The notes: generated by a model from the letters alone, not told the origin. Numbered from the stretch's first letter, positions 7,861-16,904 are shown. The stretch: DNA of 64,000 nucleotides from a virus (IMGVR_UViG_3300015371_000002:60251-124250); one strand, 5' to 3'. Numbers and translations are program-made.

Positions 7861-10221
7861 TCATACGTATTTGGCGTAGTCAATCCACTGCACGACGCCA
7901 GTGCGACGCTTGCGCCAATTGATCTCACGCTCTGCAAGAACCGCGGTCATATTTTCCTGCCACAGTGAGCGGTAAACAGTAGAGGCAGAGATCGGGCTAT
8001 CGGGCGCGCTATCGAACTGCAGCGAAGCCTGGTTGCTGCTGTCGATCGTCACGTTGCCGTCGTCGGCGAGCAGAATTTCGCCCGGCAAGATGAACGCGAT
8101 CATATAGCCATCCGTCGGCGAACCACCGGACGACGGCACGTTCGTGCTGGTGATGACGCGGAACCCGGCCAACGTGCCGCCACCGGCGGTGATGTCGGGG
8201 AACTCGCGTTGTCCAAGCGTATTCAGCATGAGGCTGAACGCGATCGCCTGGTTGACGTGCATGACCCACGTGCCGCCAGTCATGTCGAGATCCAGCGCTG
8301 CCATCGTGGTCAGCACCGTGCGGATGTTGGCGCGCGCGGCGTCGGCATCCGTGCCTGTTGCGGCAACAGCAGTAACGCCGTTGGTCAGTGACGCAGGCGA
8401 AGGACCGCCTGAACCCGTGCCGACGACCTTCGTGCTGTCGAGCAGGTCGGTGTCGAGCTTCTTGGCAATCGCTGCGACCATGTCCTGACGGATCATCGCT
8501 TCCAAACTTGGATTTGAGAACCGCAGGCTTTCGTTGGTGAATGCTACGAGCGCGGCAACCTTCGCGAAGGTCATCGTGATCGTATCAAACGCCGCGCTGC
8601 TCATGGGTTTAGACGATCCCTCGCCGACCCAATACGCTGTCGAACCGGATGACATCAATGGGACACGAATGTTAAATGGCACACGACGCATACCGCCAGC
8701 GAGCTTGTCGAGAATAGTCGCAGCACGAACCAGATCGATAAATTCACTGGCCATATACTGCAGCTGCACGAGGGGTGACGCCCACGTGGTATCGTAAGTG
8801 TTCGCCGGAGCGACTGCCGCCTTCAGCACCGTTGTGCCCTCGGCCGCAGCAAAGTTCAACACTTGTGCTACTTCCGGCGTGTCCTTCCATGCCTCACGCT
8901 GTGCGATCTGCACCGCCTGCTGCAAGTTGCCCTTCGACATCGCCTGTGCGGCAATGTAGCGAACGAACGCGGTGCCCTTCTCAAGCGGCGGACGCTTGAC
9001 CTGGACAACGGACGAAGTCTGGCGTGGCGCTAGCGACTGACCGGCATTGTAACCGATACGGTCGCCATCGACTGCTACCGCGGCCGAGATGTTCAGCTTC
9101 TCCTGCTCGCGTAGACGGGTCAGGTGCTTGTCAATCGACTTAATCTTGTCGTTCAGTTCGTCGTATTCGGTCTCCTGCTCCTCATCGAGCGTTGAGCCGT
9201 CTTCCGACGCCTTGCTCATCAGCTCGGACATCCGTGCTGCGTGTGCGGTTCGCGTCGATGCGTATGCGGCAATATCTTCCGCAATAGTTTTGGTTGCCAT
9301 TGGTGCCTCCCGGCTTGTCTGGCGGTTAACGGTCGCCGTGACGCCGGCGGGGTTCTGCTCAACACGCGGACTCTGCTTCTGGCCGGTCGCGGCCTGCAGC
9401 GCTTGCGTATCGAGGGATCTGATAAGCTGGATGGTGGCTTCCGATTGGGCTGGCACGGTCACGAGAGACAATTCATGCCAGTTCCATTCTTTAAACCGGA
9501 TGCCACCACCCTTAATCATCTCATATTGGTCTTTGATCGGCGTGAAACCGATGCTGACGCCTTTGACGAGTCCAGCGCGCACTGTCTGCCACGCCTCATC
9601 AACGCGATCCTTAAGTTTCCCGGGTTCCTCAACCTTGGCGATGCGTGCCTGGAACGAGATACCGCGGTCGGTCTTAGTTACGTGGGTAACCGTTCCGACC
9701 GGCTGGCTGTGCTGGTGCATCCATAGCAGCGGGATACTGACCGGCGTCGCGTATTTCGCACCCATGCTTTCCACGACGTCACCGACATGATCGACGGATG
9801 GCGTGGTAGCGATGCCGGAGATCATGCGTTCGCCTTCGTTGAGGCCCTTGACCTCCAGCGTTGTCGGCATCCATTTCATTTCGACCGGCGCGGAATGCAT
9901 CATCGGCGCGTCGGGCATCGATGGCTTGCTATCCATCCACGCCATCATGCAGGTTTCCTCGCTATCGCCGCCTTCGACGCATCTTTCCAAGAACGAAACC
10001 ATATCCTCCCCGCCACCGGGTGTGCAGCACGTCCCTGCCACATCGCGCTTTGGCGCCGGACCGTTCGCTGCGGACCCGTGATGTTCCCGCCAAAGATTCA
10101 GACATACGGCAATCCGTTGCCTGTTCGTAGCGAAATCATTATTGACCGTTGCATCGCCCATGCAGCGTGCCATCCACTGCTCGTTTGTCTCGCCTGATGG
10201 CTTAGGTTTTGGAAGCGGCAT
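7861..10221 (-). CDS. Prohead protease fused to HK97-type major capsid protein
   Basis: 786 residues. Residues 1-45 carry the ETNEQWMARCMGD...QRIAVC motif often found ahead of phage S78 proteases. Residues 120-290 are the prohead protease (MHQH at 168-171, KGVSIGF at 220-225 with the likely catalytic Ser). From about residue 308 (MATKTIAEDIAAYAS) an HK97-fold capsid begins, with a coiled-coil scaffold-like delta region and then the shell domain. The ATG at 10221 (GGAG upstream) is preferred over upstream in-frame codons. Fusion of protease and capsid in one frame is known but uncommon; an internal start is annotated separately. Confidence 0.92.
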   Translation of the reverse strand: MPLPKPKPSGETNEQWMARCMGDATVNNDFATNRQRIAVCLNLWREHHGSAANGPAPKRDVAGTCCTPGGGEDMVSFLERCVEGGDSEETCMMAWMDSKPSMPDAPMMHSAPVEMKWMPTTLEVKGLNEGERMISGIATTPSVDHVGDVVESMGAKYATPVSIPLLWMHQHSQPVGTVTHVTKTDRGISFQARIAKVEEPGKLKDRVDEAWQTVRAGLVKGVSIGFTPIKDQYEMIKGGGIRFKEWNWHELSLVTVPAQSEATIQLIRSLDTQALQAATGQKQSPRVEQNPAGVTATVNRQTSREAPMATKTIAEDIAAYASTRTAHAARMSELMSKASEDGSTLDEEQETEYDELNDKIKSIDKHLTRLREQEKLNISAAVAVDGDRIGYNAGQSLAPRQTSSVVQVKRPPLEKGTAFVRYIAAQAMSKGNLQQAVQIAQREAWKDTPEVAQVLNFAAAEGTTVLKAAVAPANTYDTTWASPLVQLQYMASEFIDLVRAATILDKLAGGMRRVPFNIRVPLMSSGSTAYWVGEGSSKPMSSAAFDTITMTFAKVAALVAFTNESLRFSNPSLEAMIRQDMVAAIAKKLDTDLLDSTKVVGTGSGGPSPASLTNGVTAVAATGTDADAARANIRTVLTTMAALDLDMTGGTWVMHVNQAIAFSLMLNTLGQREFPDITAGGGTLAGFRVITSTNVPSSGGSPTDGYMIAFILPGEILLADDGNVTIDSSNQASLQFDSAPDSPISASTVYRSLWQENMTAVLAEREINWRKRRTGVVQWIDYAKYV
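9298..9311 (-). promoter_or_regulatory. Strong internal ribosome site and ATG for the capsid part
   Basis: On the minus strand GGGAGG sits five bases before an in-frame ATG at 9300, exactly where the capsid domain begins. This is stronger than the site at the start of the whole frame. It predicts a second product, free capsid protein of about 479 residues (7861-9300), made in excess of the protease-capsid fusion. Confidence 0.65.
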
Positions 10222-10286
10222 AGCAGTGGTTCTCCAGGGCTTAGAGGCTTGACGGCTGAGCTTAGGGACTGGCATGCTTAGCGTTA

Positions 10287-11360
10287 ATGAACTCAACGCC
10301 TGACAACCAACGTGTCTGCATAAATTGCGGACGGCCCCACTTCCCCACCAGAAAGGGTAGGTGCAAGGCATGCGATTATTACTGGCACACCTACGGCATA
10401 GAACGACCGGAGGTTATATTTAAGTCTCCAGTAAAAGGGCATTTTGCTGACCGAGATGGTCGCTCATGCCCTAACTGTGGGGTCCTATTTAACCCGATTA
10501 AGTTCTATCGGCGCGAGGGAAAGTTCCTATTTGCGGGGCAGTTGCGCTACTGCACAAGAGAATGTGGAAACGCCTATCGACTACGTCAAGCGAAGGGAAA
10601 ACCAAGCAAACTGCGCGGAAAGCGACTGGTCAAGGAACCCACAAGCGGGTTTGCATGTCGTGGGTGCGGCATTCTATGGACGCCGATCTATTATCGGCGG
10701 GGGAGGCCGATCCGCTTACAGCGAAGGTTAGCAGCAAGAGCGTTATGCTCCGATGCCTGTCGGAAGATCATCCGCATACAATCAGAGCCTCAACGATTAG
10801 CTAGCGTTCCTAGGGGCCCTAAGCACCGTTTCTGGAAGGGCGGAGTTGGTGCCTTATACCGACGCGGACTGGGATGGGCCAAGAAGACCGAGACCGTTCG
10901 TAGAAAACAGAAATACAAGTGCGCAGAGTGCGGCAAGTCTGAGAGCGAACTTGGCAAGGTTCTTGATGTGCATCACAAGGTTCCCTTCCACAACTTCGCC
11001 ACTGCGCGTGATGCCAACGTCTTTTCTAATCTGGTAGGCTTGTGTCGATCGTGTCATGCAAAGGCTGACGCAGCCATTGTGTCACGGCAACTAAGCCTAG
11101 GTCTGGTTCTTGCTGGTCGCGAGTTTCGCCCGGGGAAGGCCCGAGGAGGGCGTTGCGCTTCGGCCAAACTGACCGAAGCCATGGTCATAGAGATGCGCCG
11201 CAGACGGGCTGATGGCGCTACTACAAGCTATCTAGCTAAGCTATTCGGTGTTTCCCCCTCTGTTTCCCAATATGCCTGCTCAGGCAAAACGTGGAAGCAT
11301 GTCGGCGGACCGCTAACTAGCGGTAGGACCTATGCTAAAGCCGTAAATCCCTCTGGATGA
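10287..11360 (+). CDS. HNH homing endonuclease with zinc ribbons
   Basis: 357 residues. Several CxxC pairs (residues 11/14, 61/64, 124/127) form N-terminal zinc ribbons. Residues 210-260 hold the HNH core: CAECG, then DVHHKVPFHN, then GLCRSCHAK, with paired cysteines and the HH metal-binding pair. The C-terminus (AKLTEAMVIEMRRRRADG...SYLAKLFGVSPSVSQYA) is a helix-turn-helix specificity domain typical of homing endonucleases. It is on the strand opposite the head genes and interrupts the terminase-capsid junction, consistent with insertion as a selfish element. Confidence 0.88.
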   Translation: MNSTPDNQRVCINCGRPHFPTRKGRCKACDYYWHTYGIERPEVIFKSPVKGHFADRDGRSCPNCGVLFNPIKFYRREGKFLFAGQLRYCTRECGNAYRLRQAKGKPSKLRGKRLVKEPTSGFACRGCGILWTPIYYRRGRPIRLQRRLAARALCSDACRKIIRIQSEPQRLASVPRGPKHRFWKGGVGALYRRGLGWAKKTETVRRKQKYKCAECGKSESELGKVLDVHHKVPFHNFATARDANVFSNLVGLCRSCHAKADAAIVSRQLSLGLVLAGREFRPGKARGGRCASAKLTEAMVIEMRRRRADGATTSYLAKLFGVSPSVSQYACSGKTWKHVGGPLTSGRTYAKAVNPSG

Positions 11361-11491
11361 CTTGATATTGCCCGTCGGCTGTTGGGTGGACGCGGCGCTG
11401 GGGAATATTCGGGGGCAGCCTCTAGTGGTCTTGCAGTAGTGCTACAGCAGTGCTATATGCAGTCCGACGAACGAAAGAGGCCCTGGTGCCG

Positions 11492-11632
11492 ATGCGGAAG
11501 CAACAAGTGAGCCTGACGGATCCGCAGGTCGAATGGCTTGAGGCTGAGGCCAAGCGTCTTGGCGTCTCCATCGCCGAGGTGATCCGTCGGATCATCGATA
11601 AGCATCGTGAGCAACGGGAGAACCGTGAGTAA
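11492..11632 (+). CDS. Ribbon-helix-helix (CopG/Arc-like) regulator
   Basis: 46 residues: strand QQVSLTDPQVEWLEA, then helix, turn GVSIAE and helix VIRRIIDKH, the standard RHH DNA-binding fold. ATG at 11492 has AAAGAGG eleven bases upstream; GTG at 11450 would add 14 residues. Upstream there is a direct repeat AGTGCTA (around 11435 and 11448) that could be an operator. It lies between the HNH gene and a structured non-coding stretch. Confidence 0.65.
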   Translation: MRKQQVSLTDPQVEWLEAEAKRLGVSIAEVIRRIIDKHREQRENRE

Positions 11633-12035
11633 TGAGCGAGCCGTGATCCTCGAGAGAACCGCCAGACGGGAGCGATTGACGACGGGCACCGTGCTGATAA
11701 CCTCTCGCCCGTCGCTCGGTCTCCTACCCGAGTGGGAATACTCTTCATCATCCATGCAAACTTCAGCTTGCGGGGACCGCAAGTGGTGCCTCACGCGCGC
11801 CCGCAAGCTGACTTTTCCACAGCCGAATTAGTAAAAGAATCAGCCAGTTCACAAGTGTTCGTATTGCCAGAAGCGCGCGAGACCGGTAAGCAAGACGGGC
11901 ACGGGATGCCCCGTGCGAGTGATAGCGAAACTTCACCCGGTCTCGCGCCTCTGCCCCTGCGAGGTTCCCGAAACCCCCGTGCGCAAATGCGCGGGCCGGG
12001 TATTTTTGCCCTAGCGCGACGCAATACGCAACGGC
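11633..12035. other. Non-coding convergent region with nested inverted repeats
   Basis: No convincing gene in these 403 bases, which separate the plus-strand RHH gene from the end of the minus-strand terminase gene. Two perfect 12-base inverted repeats stand out: 11763-11774 with 11800-11811, and 11875-11886 with 11937-11948. Each encloses a shorter hairpin (CTTGCGG/CCGCAAG at 11768-11784; GCACGGG/CCCGTGC at 11899-11916), and the left arm of the first can pair in two ways. The first is followed by CTTTTCC on the plus strand. Likely a bidirectional terminator region or a structured RNA. Confidence 0.5.
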
Positions 12036-13715
12036 CTAGGCGAACGCAATCTCATAGGTTGCAACACGCGCCGCATCCACACCGAGGCTAAGCACATCCG
12101 CCGCATCGAACAGCGCCATCGCCGCATCGATCTTCTGATCGCCGGCGTTAATCTTGGTCGCGCGGATGGCCGTGGCCGTCGGCTCGATCTTAATGTTCCC
12201 GATGCACCACGACATCATCGAGCTCTGGCTGTGCCACAACGTCCCTTTGGCCAGCCGCCGTTCGCATGTCTTCAGCGCGTTCATGAGCCGATAGCCCTGC
12301 CCAACCGGCCACAGCATCTTGTTCGCCTCGGTAATGCCGATCTCCGCCATCGCATCGACGATGTCGCCAACACCCGCCGGATCCACCGCCACGTGCGCCA
12401 AGATGCCCCTGGCCTTGATGTCGGCAATGATCTGCTTCATCGCCTCCAGGTCGTCCAGCATATCATCGCAAATCGTCAGTTCGCCGGCCCTTTCGAAGTC
12501 GAGCAGGCGCGGCGCGATCTGTTGCCGCCGCTCCAGCACGCTCCGGTGGCACCAAGCGTGGGACCATAGTAGCCACGACTTCGATGCCTTATCCCGGCCA
12601 TCAGCGTCGCGCCCCAGCACAGCAAAGCCGAACAGATCGTCCAGCCCACCGCCGTCCATCCCACACACCACCACCTCGGAGCGGTCCAACACAGCCTCAA
12701 GCGTGAGCGAAGGGTCGGTTTGCCGCTCCCAGAATTCCGCACCCGGCCAGCGGTCGGTCTGCAGCCCAAGGCCGATTTCGATGTTCAGATGCTGCGACGC
12801 CCAGCGCCGCAGTTCATGATCGCCCGCGGCAATCGCCGCCTCGTAGTCCGGGATCAGCCGCTCAATGGCCACCGTCAGCGTGGGGTTAACCATCCGCCAG
12901 TTGGCCGTGTCCCGCCAATCCACATCACGGGGAAACTCGTAGATCAACGGCAGCAGCGGCAATACCTGCTCGCCGTCACGCACCCGACGCGCATTATGCA
13001 GCGCCTCTTTGAACACACCCGACGGCGCACGCTCCGATTGCGTGGTAATCGAGATCAGGAACGCCTCGGGGTTGGCAATTAACCCACCGCGCAACTGCCC
13101 CATCACCCGATCCGCATCATGGGCGCCCGAAATGGCGTGTAGTTCGTCCACCAGCACACCGCACGGTTTGGAGCCGGTGACCACTCTGGGGTCGAATGAC
13201 TTAACCTTCAGGAAGGCCTTGGTCTGCCGATAGATGATGGTCTTGATGTGGTCCCGGATATGAAACTTGCCGGTCAGGATGGGGTCACTCTCGATCATCC
13301 CAACCGCCTGACGGAACGCCAGGTCGGCCACCTCCAGTGTCGGGGCGATCAGTAGGAATTCCGCCCGCGGTCGGCGGTTCATCAGCACCGCACAAATCAT
13401 AATCGCGGCTGCCGAAGTCGTCTTCCCGGACTTCTTGGCAATCATGCAGAAGAATTCGCGGATATGCCGCTCGTTGGTATCCGGGTCGTAGGAGCCGAAC
13501 ACCGCGCGAACCAGGTCCTTCTGCCACTGCCCAGCGACATCGCGGAATGGCGGTTGGTCGATGACATCGGGAAGCCGCAGCTTGGAGAAGATGCCGAGGG
13601 CTGCGTCTGCCTCGTCCTCGTTCAACGGCAGATCGGGAAGCAGCGACTGCCCCGCCTTAATGCGCGATTGCCAATCCGGCCGTGCGGTTGACCATGTGGG
13701 GAGGGACTGGTCCAT
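12036..13715 (-). CDS. terL: Terminase large subunit
   Basis: 559 residues. ATPase domain with Walker A AKKSGKTT (93-100), Walker B GVLVDELH (DE at 190-191) and a TTQ coupling segment; the C-terminal nuclease half has acidic motifs around VVVCGMDGGGLDD and the later AVDPAGVGDIVDAM. Terminase_1 family, the motor that cuts and packages phage DNA. ATG at 13715 directly follows the stop of the HNH gene (TAA-ATG) with no clear ribosome site, suggesting coupling with, or disruption by, the inserted nuclease gene. Confidence 0.93.
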   Translation of the reverse strand: MDQSLPTWSTARPDWQSRIKAGQSLLPDLPLNEDEADAALGIFSKLRLPDVIDQPPFRDVAGQWQKDLVRAVFGSYDPDTNERHIREFFCMIAKKSGKTTSAAAIMICAVLMNRRPRAEFLLIAPTLEVADLAFRQAVGMIESDPILTGKFHIRDHIKTIIYRQTKAFLKVKSFDPRVVTGSKPCGVLVDELHAISGAHDADRVMGQLRGGLIANPEAFLISITTQSERAPSGVFKEALHNARRVRDGEQVLPLLPLIYEFPRDVDWRDTANWRMVNPTLTVAIERLIPDYEAAIAAGDHELRRWASQHLNIEIGLGLQTDRWPGAEFWERQTDPSLTLEAVLDRSEVVVCGMDGGGLDDLFGFAVLGRDADGRDKASKSWLLWSHAWCHRSVLERRQQIAPRLLDFERAGELTICDDMLDDLEAMKQIIADIKARGILAHVAVDPAGVGDIVDAMAEIGITEANKMLWPVGQGYRLMNALKTCERRLAKGTLWHSQSSMMSWCIGNIKIEPTATAIRATKINAGDQKIDAAMALFDAADVLSLGVDAARVATYEIAFA

Positions 13716-14282
13716 TTAGTCAGTCAGGTGACGCCAAGTCTCGCGCAATCGTATCAAACGGACGTTCGCCTCGCTGACCGCAAACCTTGCCGCAATTACC
13801 TTGTGAGGCCCCTCTGAGGCTAGGATTTCCCTCACTTGCTTCTCCGTCAGCTTCGCCCAAGGCATCTGTTCGCCACAGTAATAGGTTCCGTGCATCTTTT
13901 TGTCTTCTTGGTTTTCCTTAGGAAGCGCCCAACGGAGATGAGCGGCAGAAACGCAACCCGTATGGCCGCGACCACAGGAATGTGCCACCTCGTGTAATTC
14001 AGTAGGACGGGGTCCGCTCGCAAGCCCGCATATCAGCTGGCAGGCTGATTTCCCGCCGATGTTGGCATAACCATTGCCAAACCTAGCAAACGGCCATTCT
14101 AAGCAGCCGTCGCCGTCATGAAGCAATGCGACGTGGTTGATAAAGTCTTCGGGCTCTCCCGGCGCGGCCCGCTTCTGATACAGCGGATCGCCGTGCCTTT
14201 GCCACCTCCTGTAGTGCTTCCCGCACCACGTCCTCTTGAACGGCCCACGGTTGGAACAGCCATCAATAGAGCACTCAGCCAT
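13716..14282 (-). CDS. HNH homing-type endonuclease between terminase genes
   Basis: 188 residues. N-terminal zinc knuckle (CSIDGCSNRG...CGKHYRRWQRHGDP), then an HNH_3-type core HEVAHSCGRGHTGCVSAAHLRW followed by ENQEDKKMHGT, and a C-terminal helix-turn-helix KLTEKQVREILAS...IAARFAVSEANV. This layout is standard for phage homing nucleases that spread between related genomes. It is in the same direction as the terminase genes and is wedged between small and large subunits. Confidence 0.88.
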   Translation of the reverse strand: MAECSIDGCSNRGPFKRTWCGKHYRRWQRHGDPLYQKRAAPGEPEDFINHVALLHDGDGCLEWPFARFGNGYANIGGKSACQLICGLASGPRPTELHEVAHSCGRGHTGCVSAAHLRWALPKENQEDKKMHGTYYCGEQMPWAKLTEKQVREILASEGPHKVIAARFAVSEANVRLIRLRETWRHLTD

Positions 14283-14309
14283 CTAACTCGTCTACCAGAC
14301 AGACCCGAG

Positions 14310-14657
14310 TCAGTTATAGGGGTCGGCATCCTTTTTGGTCTTTCCCGAATTCCGATTAAGGAGAGAAAACCACTCTGTCCCTTGGTCGTTGGTCCGCGCC
14401 TCTTCTTCGGCCGCCTGCTTCTTGCCAGCCATGACGGTATCGGCCTTCGGATGCACGAACGGTGCCGCCGCCGCTGCCATGCGATCCCGACGGACCGGAT
14501 CCACGACCGGGTCGTTCATCACATGCAGCATGTATTCGAGCGGCGTCATGTTCTGGCGCACCTGCTCGCTTTGCATCCCCTCAGCGGTCAGTTCTCGCAC
14601 CTTGCTGAGTGATCCAGGCGGACGTCCGCCGCCGTGTTTGAAGCCGCCTCGTGGCAT
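14310..14657 (-). CDS. terS: Terminase small subunit-like protein
   Basis: 115 residues starting MPRGGFKHGGGRPPGSLSK. The central TPLEYMLHVMNDPVVDPVRR followed by MAAAAAPFVHPK is a segment recurrent in small terminase subunits of alphaproteobacterial phages; the basic N-terminus could bind DNA. Position immediately before the large subunit (interrupted by the HNH gene) supports the call. ATG at 14657 with AAGG upstream; an in-frame extension to 14798 is non-typical sequence and is rejected. Confidence 0.75.
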   Translation of the reverse strand: MPRGGFKHGGGRPPGSLSKVRELTAEGMQSEQVRQNMTPLEYMLHVMNDPVVDPVRRDRMAAAAAPFVHPKADTVMAGKKQAAEEEARTNDQGTEWFSLLNRNSGKTKKDADPYN

Positions 14658-14917
14658 GAGATTAACCTTAAAACGTTGACAGTTAGTGGTGGGCCGCCGT
14701 GATAAATCGACCCAGGGGATAAAAAGGTCCGGGCGACCACCCTGGCGGTTACCCCCCTCGGCGACCGATTCTTTCAACACTCCCCCCCGGGGGGGCATCG
14801 ATGCTGGGACCGGGTGACGTATCCCCCCTACCGCTGCAGATAGCAGACTGATGGCGCGCGCGATGGTGACGCACGATGCAACGTTGCGTTGCTGCGACCA
14901 TCAGGTAGGCTTGCGGG
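14658..14917. other. Divergent intergenic region
   Basis: 260 bases between the terminase operon (minus) and a small plus-strand gene. Contains a perfect palindromic CCCCCC/GGGGGG run near 14784-14796 and no convincing gene. It probably carries the late promoter for the packaging genes, but no sigma70-like boxes are clear. Confidence 0.3.
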
Positions 14918-15076
14918 ATGCGGTGGATATGCGTCGTTAGTATGGTCTGGGCTGGGGCCAGCCTTGTTGTGATGCTTGGGATGCTGGTGGCCGTGCCGTT
15001 CATCCACGCACGCCAGAAAACGCGCCGGGCACCAGACCAAGCCAGTATCAGCGAGGCGCCGCGTAAGCCCGCCTAG
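14918..15076 (+). CDS. Small single-helix membrane protein (52 aa)
   Basis: Starts MRWICVVSMVWAG; residues 4-30 are a hydrophobic helix (SLVVMLGMLVAVPF), followed by a basic tail HARQKTRRAPDQ. AGG lies nine bases before the ATG. No family recognised, and short length limits confidence. It lies just upstream of the first of the repeated plus-strand promoters. Confidence 0.4.
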   Translation: MRWICVVSMVWAGASLVVMLGMLVAVPFIHARQKTRRAPDQASISEAPRKPA

Positions 15077-15079
15077 GCG

Positions 15080-16173
15080 TCAGCAATCAGCATCTACGCC
15101 ACTTGTGCCCTGGCGTGGTGCGCTTAGATATGCGGTGAGCTGGTAACCCTGCCGGTATTCTTTCCAATAATCCTTCAGATACCTGTTGACAGATACCCTG
15201 GGTATACCCATATTAGGAGTGAACCAAAGGACAAGCCCTCGAACAAGAGCCCACCAGACCAGAGGTTCCAGGAACAACAAGACTAGCGGCCGCCACCGAC
15301 ACCAAGGCAACCAACTAAGGAGCGACACGGATCGCTCGCCTACCAGAGAATAGAGACAGGTTCGGCTTGAACTTGACTTCGTTCTAAGTGGCGCCATCGC
15401 GTGCCACGTTCCCGTTGCTAGCCTATCGGGCAATGAAGCCTGCCCAGTCTCCTGCCTCTGGACGACGTGGCCAGTCACGAAGCACAGGAGTCACCGAATA
15501 GTGCCATGGGCAAAGGCATCGAACGATGCATGGGTGTCATGGGCGAAGTCGGAAACTGGGAATACTCCACATACAGGGGACAGCCTCGCATAGGGCTTAG
15601 GGTTGCAATTCGGTTGCGAAGCGTATGCTTGAGGCTTGTTCCCTTGCTGGTCCTGCCCATGCGTGGGGCGCCCGAGTGTGGTCAACGGCCACGCTGGTTT
15701 CGCCAGTTACACGGTAGGCAAGATGCTTTTGACGGTAGCAGTCCATTTGCACGGCGGACTACACCAGCATTCCAACCGCTGGCCCATCGTGCGCTAACGT
15801 TCGGCGGGTATGGGGTTATGGACAACCCTCCGTAGCGCGACACTTGGCTTCCCGTCACTTGCGACGGTTGCTCAGTATACGCGACGGCACTCCGCGAAGG
15901 ACGCGAGTAAAGCTACCCGTTACAGTGTGACCCGCGTTTGTGGCAATGGGCTGGCCTAGGCGCTTATAGGCGCTGCAAACGTAGCAAGATTGACGCTAGC
16001 GGTCACGCTGCAACGAATAGCAAGGAAAGCAGGCTTGGCGCACCCCGAAGCGTGAGAACTATCGGAGTCTCCTAAGTGACAGGATGCAAGGCGCTTATCT
16101 CTCACAGTCTGCTGCCATGCCGTCAGGCGGTTTCGGCCGCCTTGCGCAATGGCAATAGAGGGTTAACTCGGAA
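15080..16173. other. 1.1-kb stretch without a confident gene
   Basis: Two unconvincing frames exist (minus 15080-15478; plus 15467-15835), both with odd composition and no recognisable domain. The plus-strand promoter-operator at 15186 would transcribe this stretch as a long leader for 16174 onward. Just before 16174 is a GGCGG/CCGCC hairpin (around 16124-16140). I see no tRNA. It may hold structured or antisense RNA. Confidence 0.3.
15186..15214 (+). promoter_or_regulatory. Promoter-operator copy 1 (TTGACA-17-CATATT)
   Basis: -35 TTGACA (15186-15191), 17-base spacer, -10 CATATT (15209-15214). The spacer contains the palindrome ATACCC-T-GGGTAT, so a dimeric regulator bound there would block RNA polymerase. 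Three further copies lie downstream at 16915, 17975 and 20698. Confidence 0.6.
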
Positions 16174-16434
16174 ATGACGTATCAGGAAGCCAAGGCACGG
16201 CAAGCAGCGCTTGAGGCTAACGTAAAGCTGGCCGGCGCTGCATTGCGGCAATTCCCCGCAAACGGGCCGATGGGTCTAACGCCAGACTCGGTAAAAGCGT
16301 CGCCAGAGTTTCGGACGGCGAAGGCTTGCTTCGATCGGGCTTTCTCGCAATTAGCCGCGTTTAATGCGGCTTTCGTGAAAACGTATCGCAAGGAAGCGGC
16401 CGCAGAACGGAAAGCTCGGAGAAATGGGAGATAG
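16174..16434 (+). CDS. Hypothetical helical protein (86 aa)
   Basis: Starts MTYQEAKARQAALEAN and ends in a very basic tail (KEAAAERKARRNGR). Predominantly helical. GAGGG precedes the ATG by about eleven bases. No family recognised. First gene of the plus-strand run of small genes. Confidence 0.65.
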   Translation: MTYQEAKARQAALEANVKLAGAALRQFPANGPMGLTPDSVKASPEFRTAKACFDRAFSQLAAFNAAFVKTYRKEAAAERKARRNGR

Positions 16435-16438
16435 GCGA

Positions 16439-16708
16439 ATGTTATGCGACCTTGGCAACCCCATGCCTAAGGGGACGCTGGTTACCGTCAAGACAAACAA
16501 CGGTGGCAAGATTACTGCCCCATTGGCGATGGCTTATCGTCCCTCTTATCGCGCCGTGATTGACGTTAATGGTGACGACGTTGTCATTCCAGCCACGCGC
16601 ATAACGTCAATTCAGAAGGAATTGCCACATCCATGCAAGCGATGCGGTATGATCGTTCCCGATGCTCGCGGCATCGTCCATTGCTGGCACCGCGAGTGCC
16701 CAGAGTAA
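16439..16708 (+). CDS. Small protein with C-terminal zinc-finger-like motif
   Basis: 89 residues. Residues 9-55 form a beta-rich segment (GTLVTVKTNNGGKI); the tail HPCKRCGMIVPDARGIVHCWHRECP carries cysteines and histidines spaced CxxC...CxHxxC that could bind zinc. ATG at 16439 is favoured by GGAG eight bases upstream; the ATG at 16424 has none at a usable distance. Function unknown. Confidence 0.6.
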   Translation: MLCDLGNPMPKGTLVTVKTNNGGKITAPLAMAYRPSYRAVIDVNGDDVVIPATRITSIQKELPHPCKRCGMIVPDARGIVHCWHRECPE

Positions 16709-16718
16709 GGAGTCAGTC

Positions 16719-16904
16719 ATGACACGCCATGAATCCGCATATGTTTGGGAGATCGAACGTCTGCCGCACGAATTGCCGCAGGAAATGCCGCGCGACGAAC
16801 CAATGCTGCAGATTGTCCCCCATGAACGCGAGATCGATCACACACCAGCCGCAGTGATTATCCGGCCACCGATCGATCAACACGGAAATTTTCGTCCGTG
16901 GTAG
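16719..16904 (+). CDS. Hypothetical acidic protein (61 aa)
   Basis: Starts MTRHESAYVWEIERL, with a repeated ELPQEMPRDEP segment and a C-terminal PPIDQHGNFRPW. AAGGAG six bases before the ATG fixes the start. No known family. The next repeated promoter begins ten bases after its stop. Confidence 0.6.
   Translation: MTRHESAYVWEIERLPHELPQEMPRDEPMLQIVPHEREIDHTPAAVIIRPPIDQHGNFRPW

Noticed and set aside
15467-15835. Plus frame of 122 codons after promoter copy 1
   Set aside because: Unusual composition, start position unclear and no domain; left as unassigned region.
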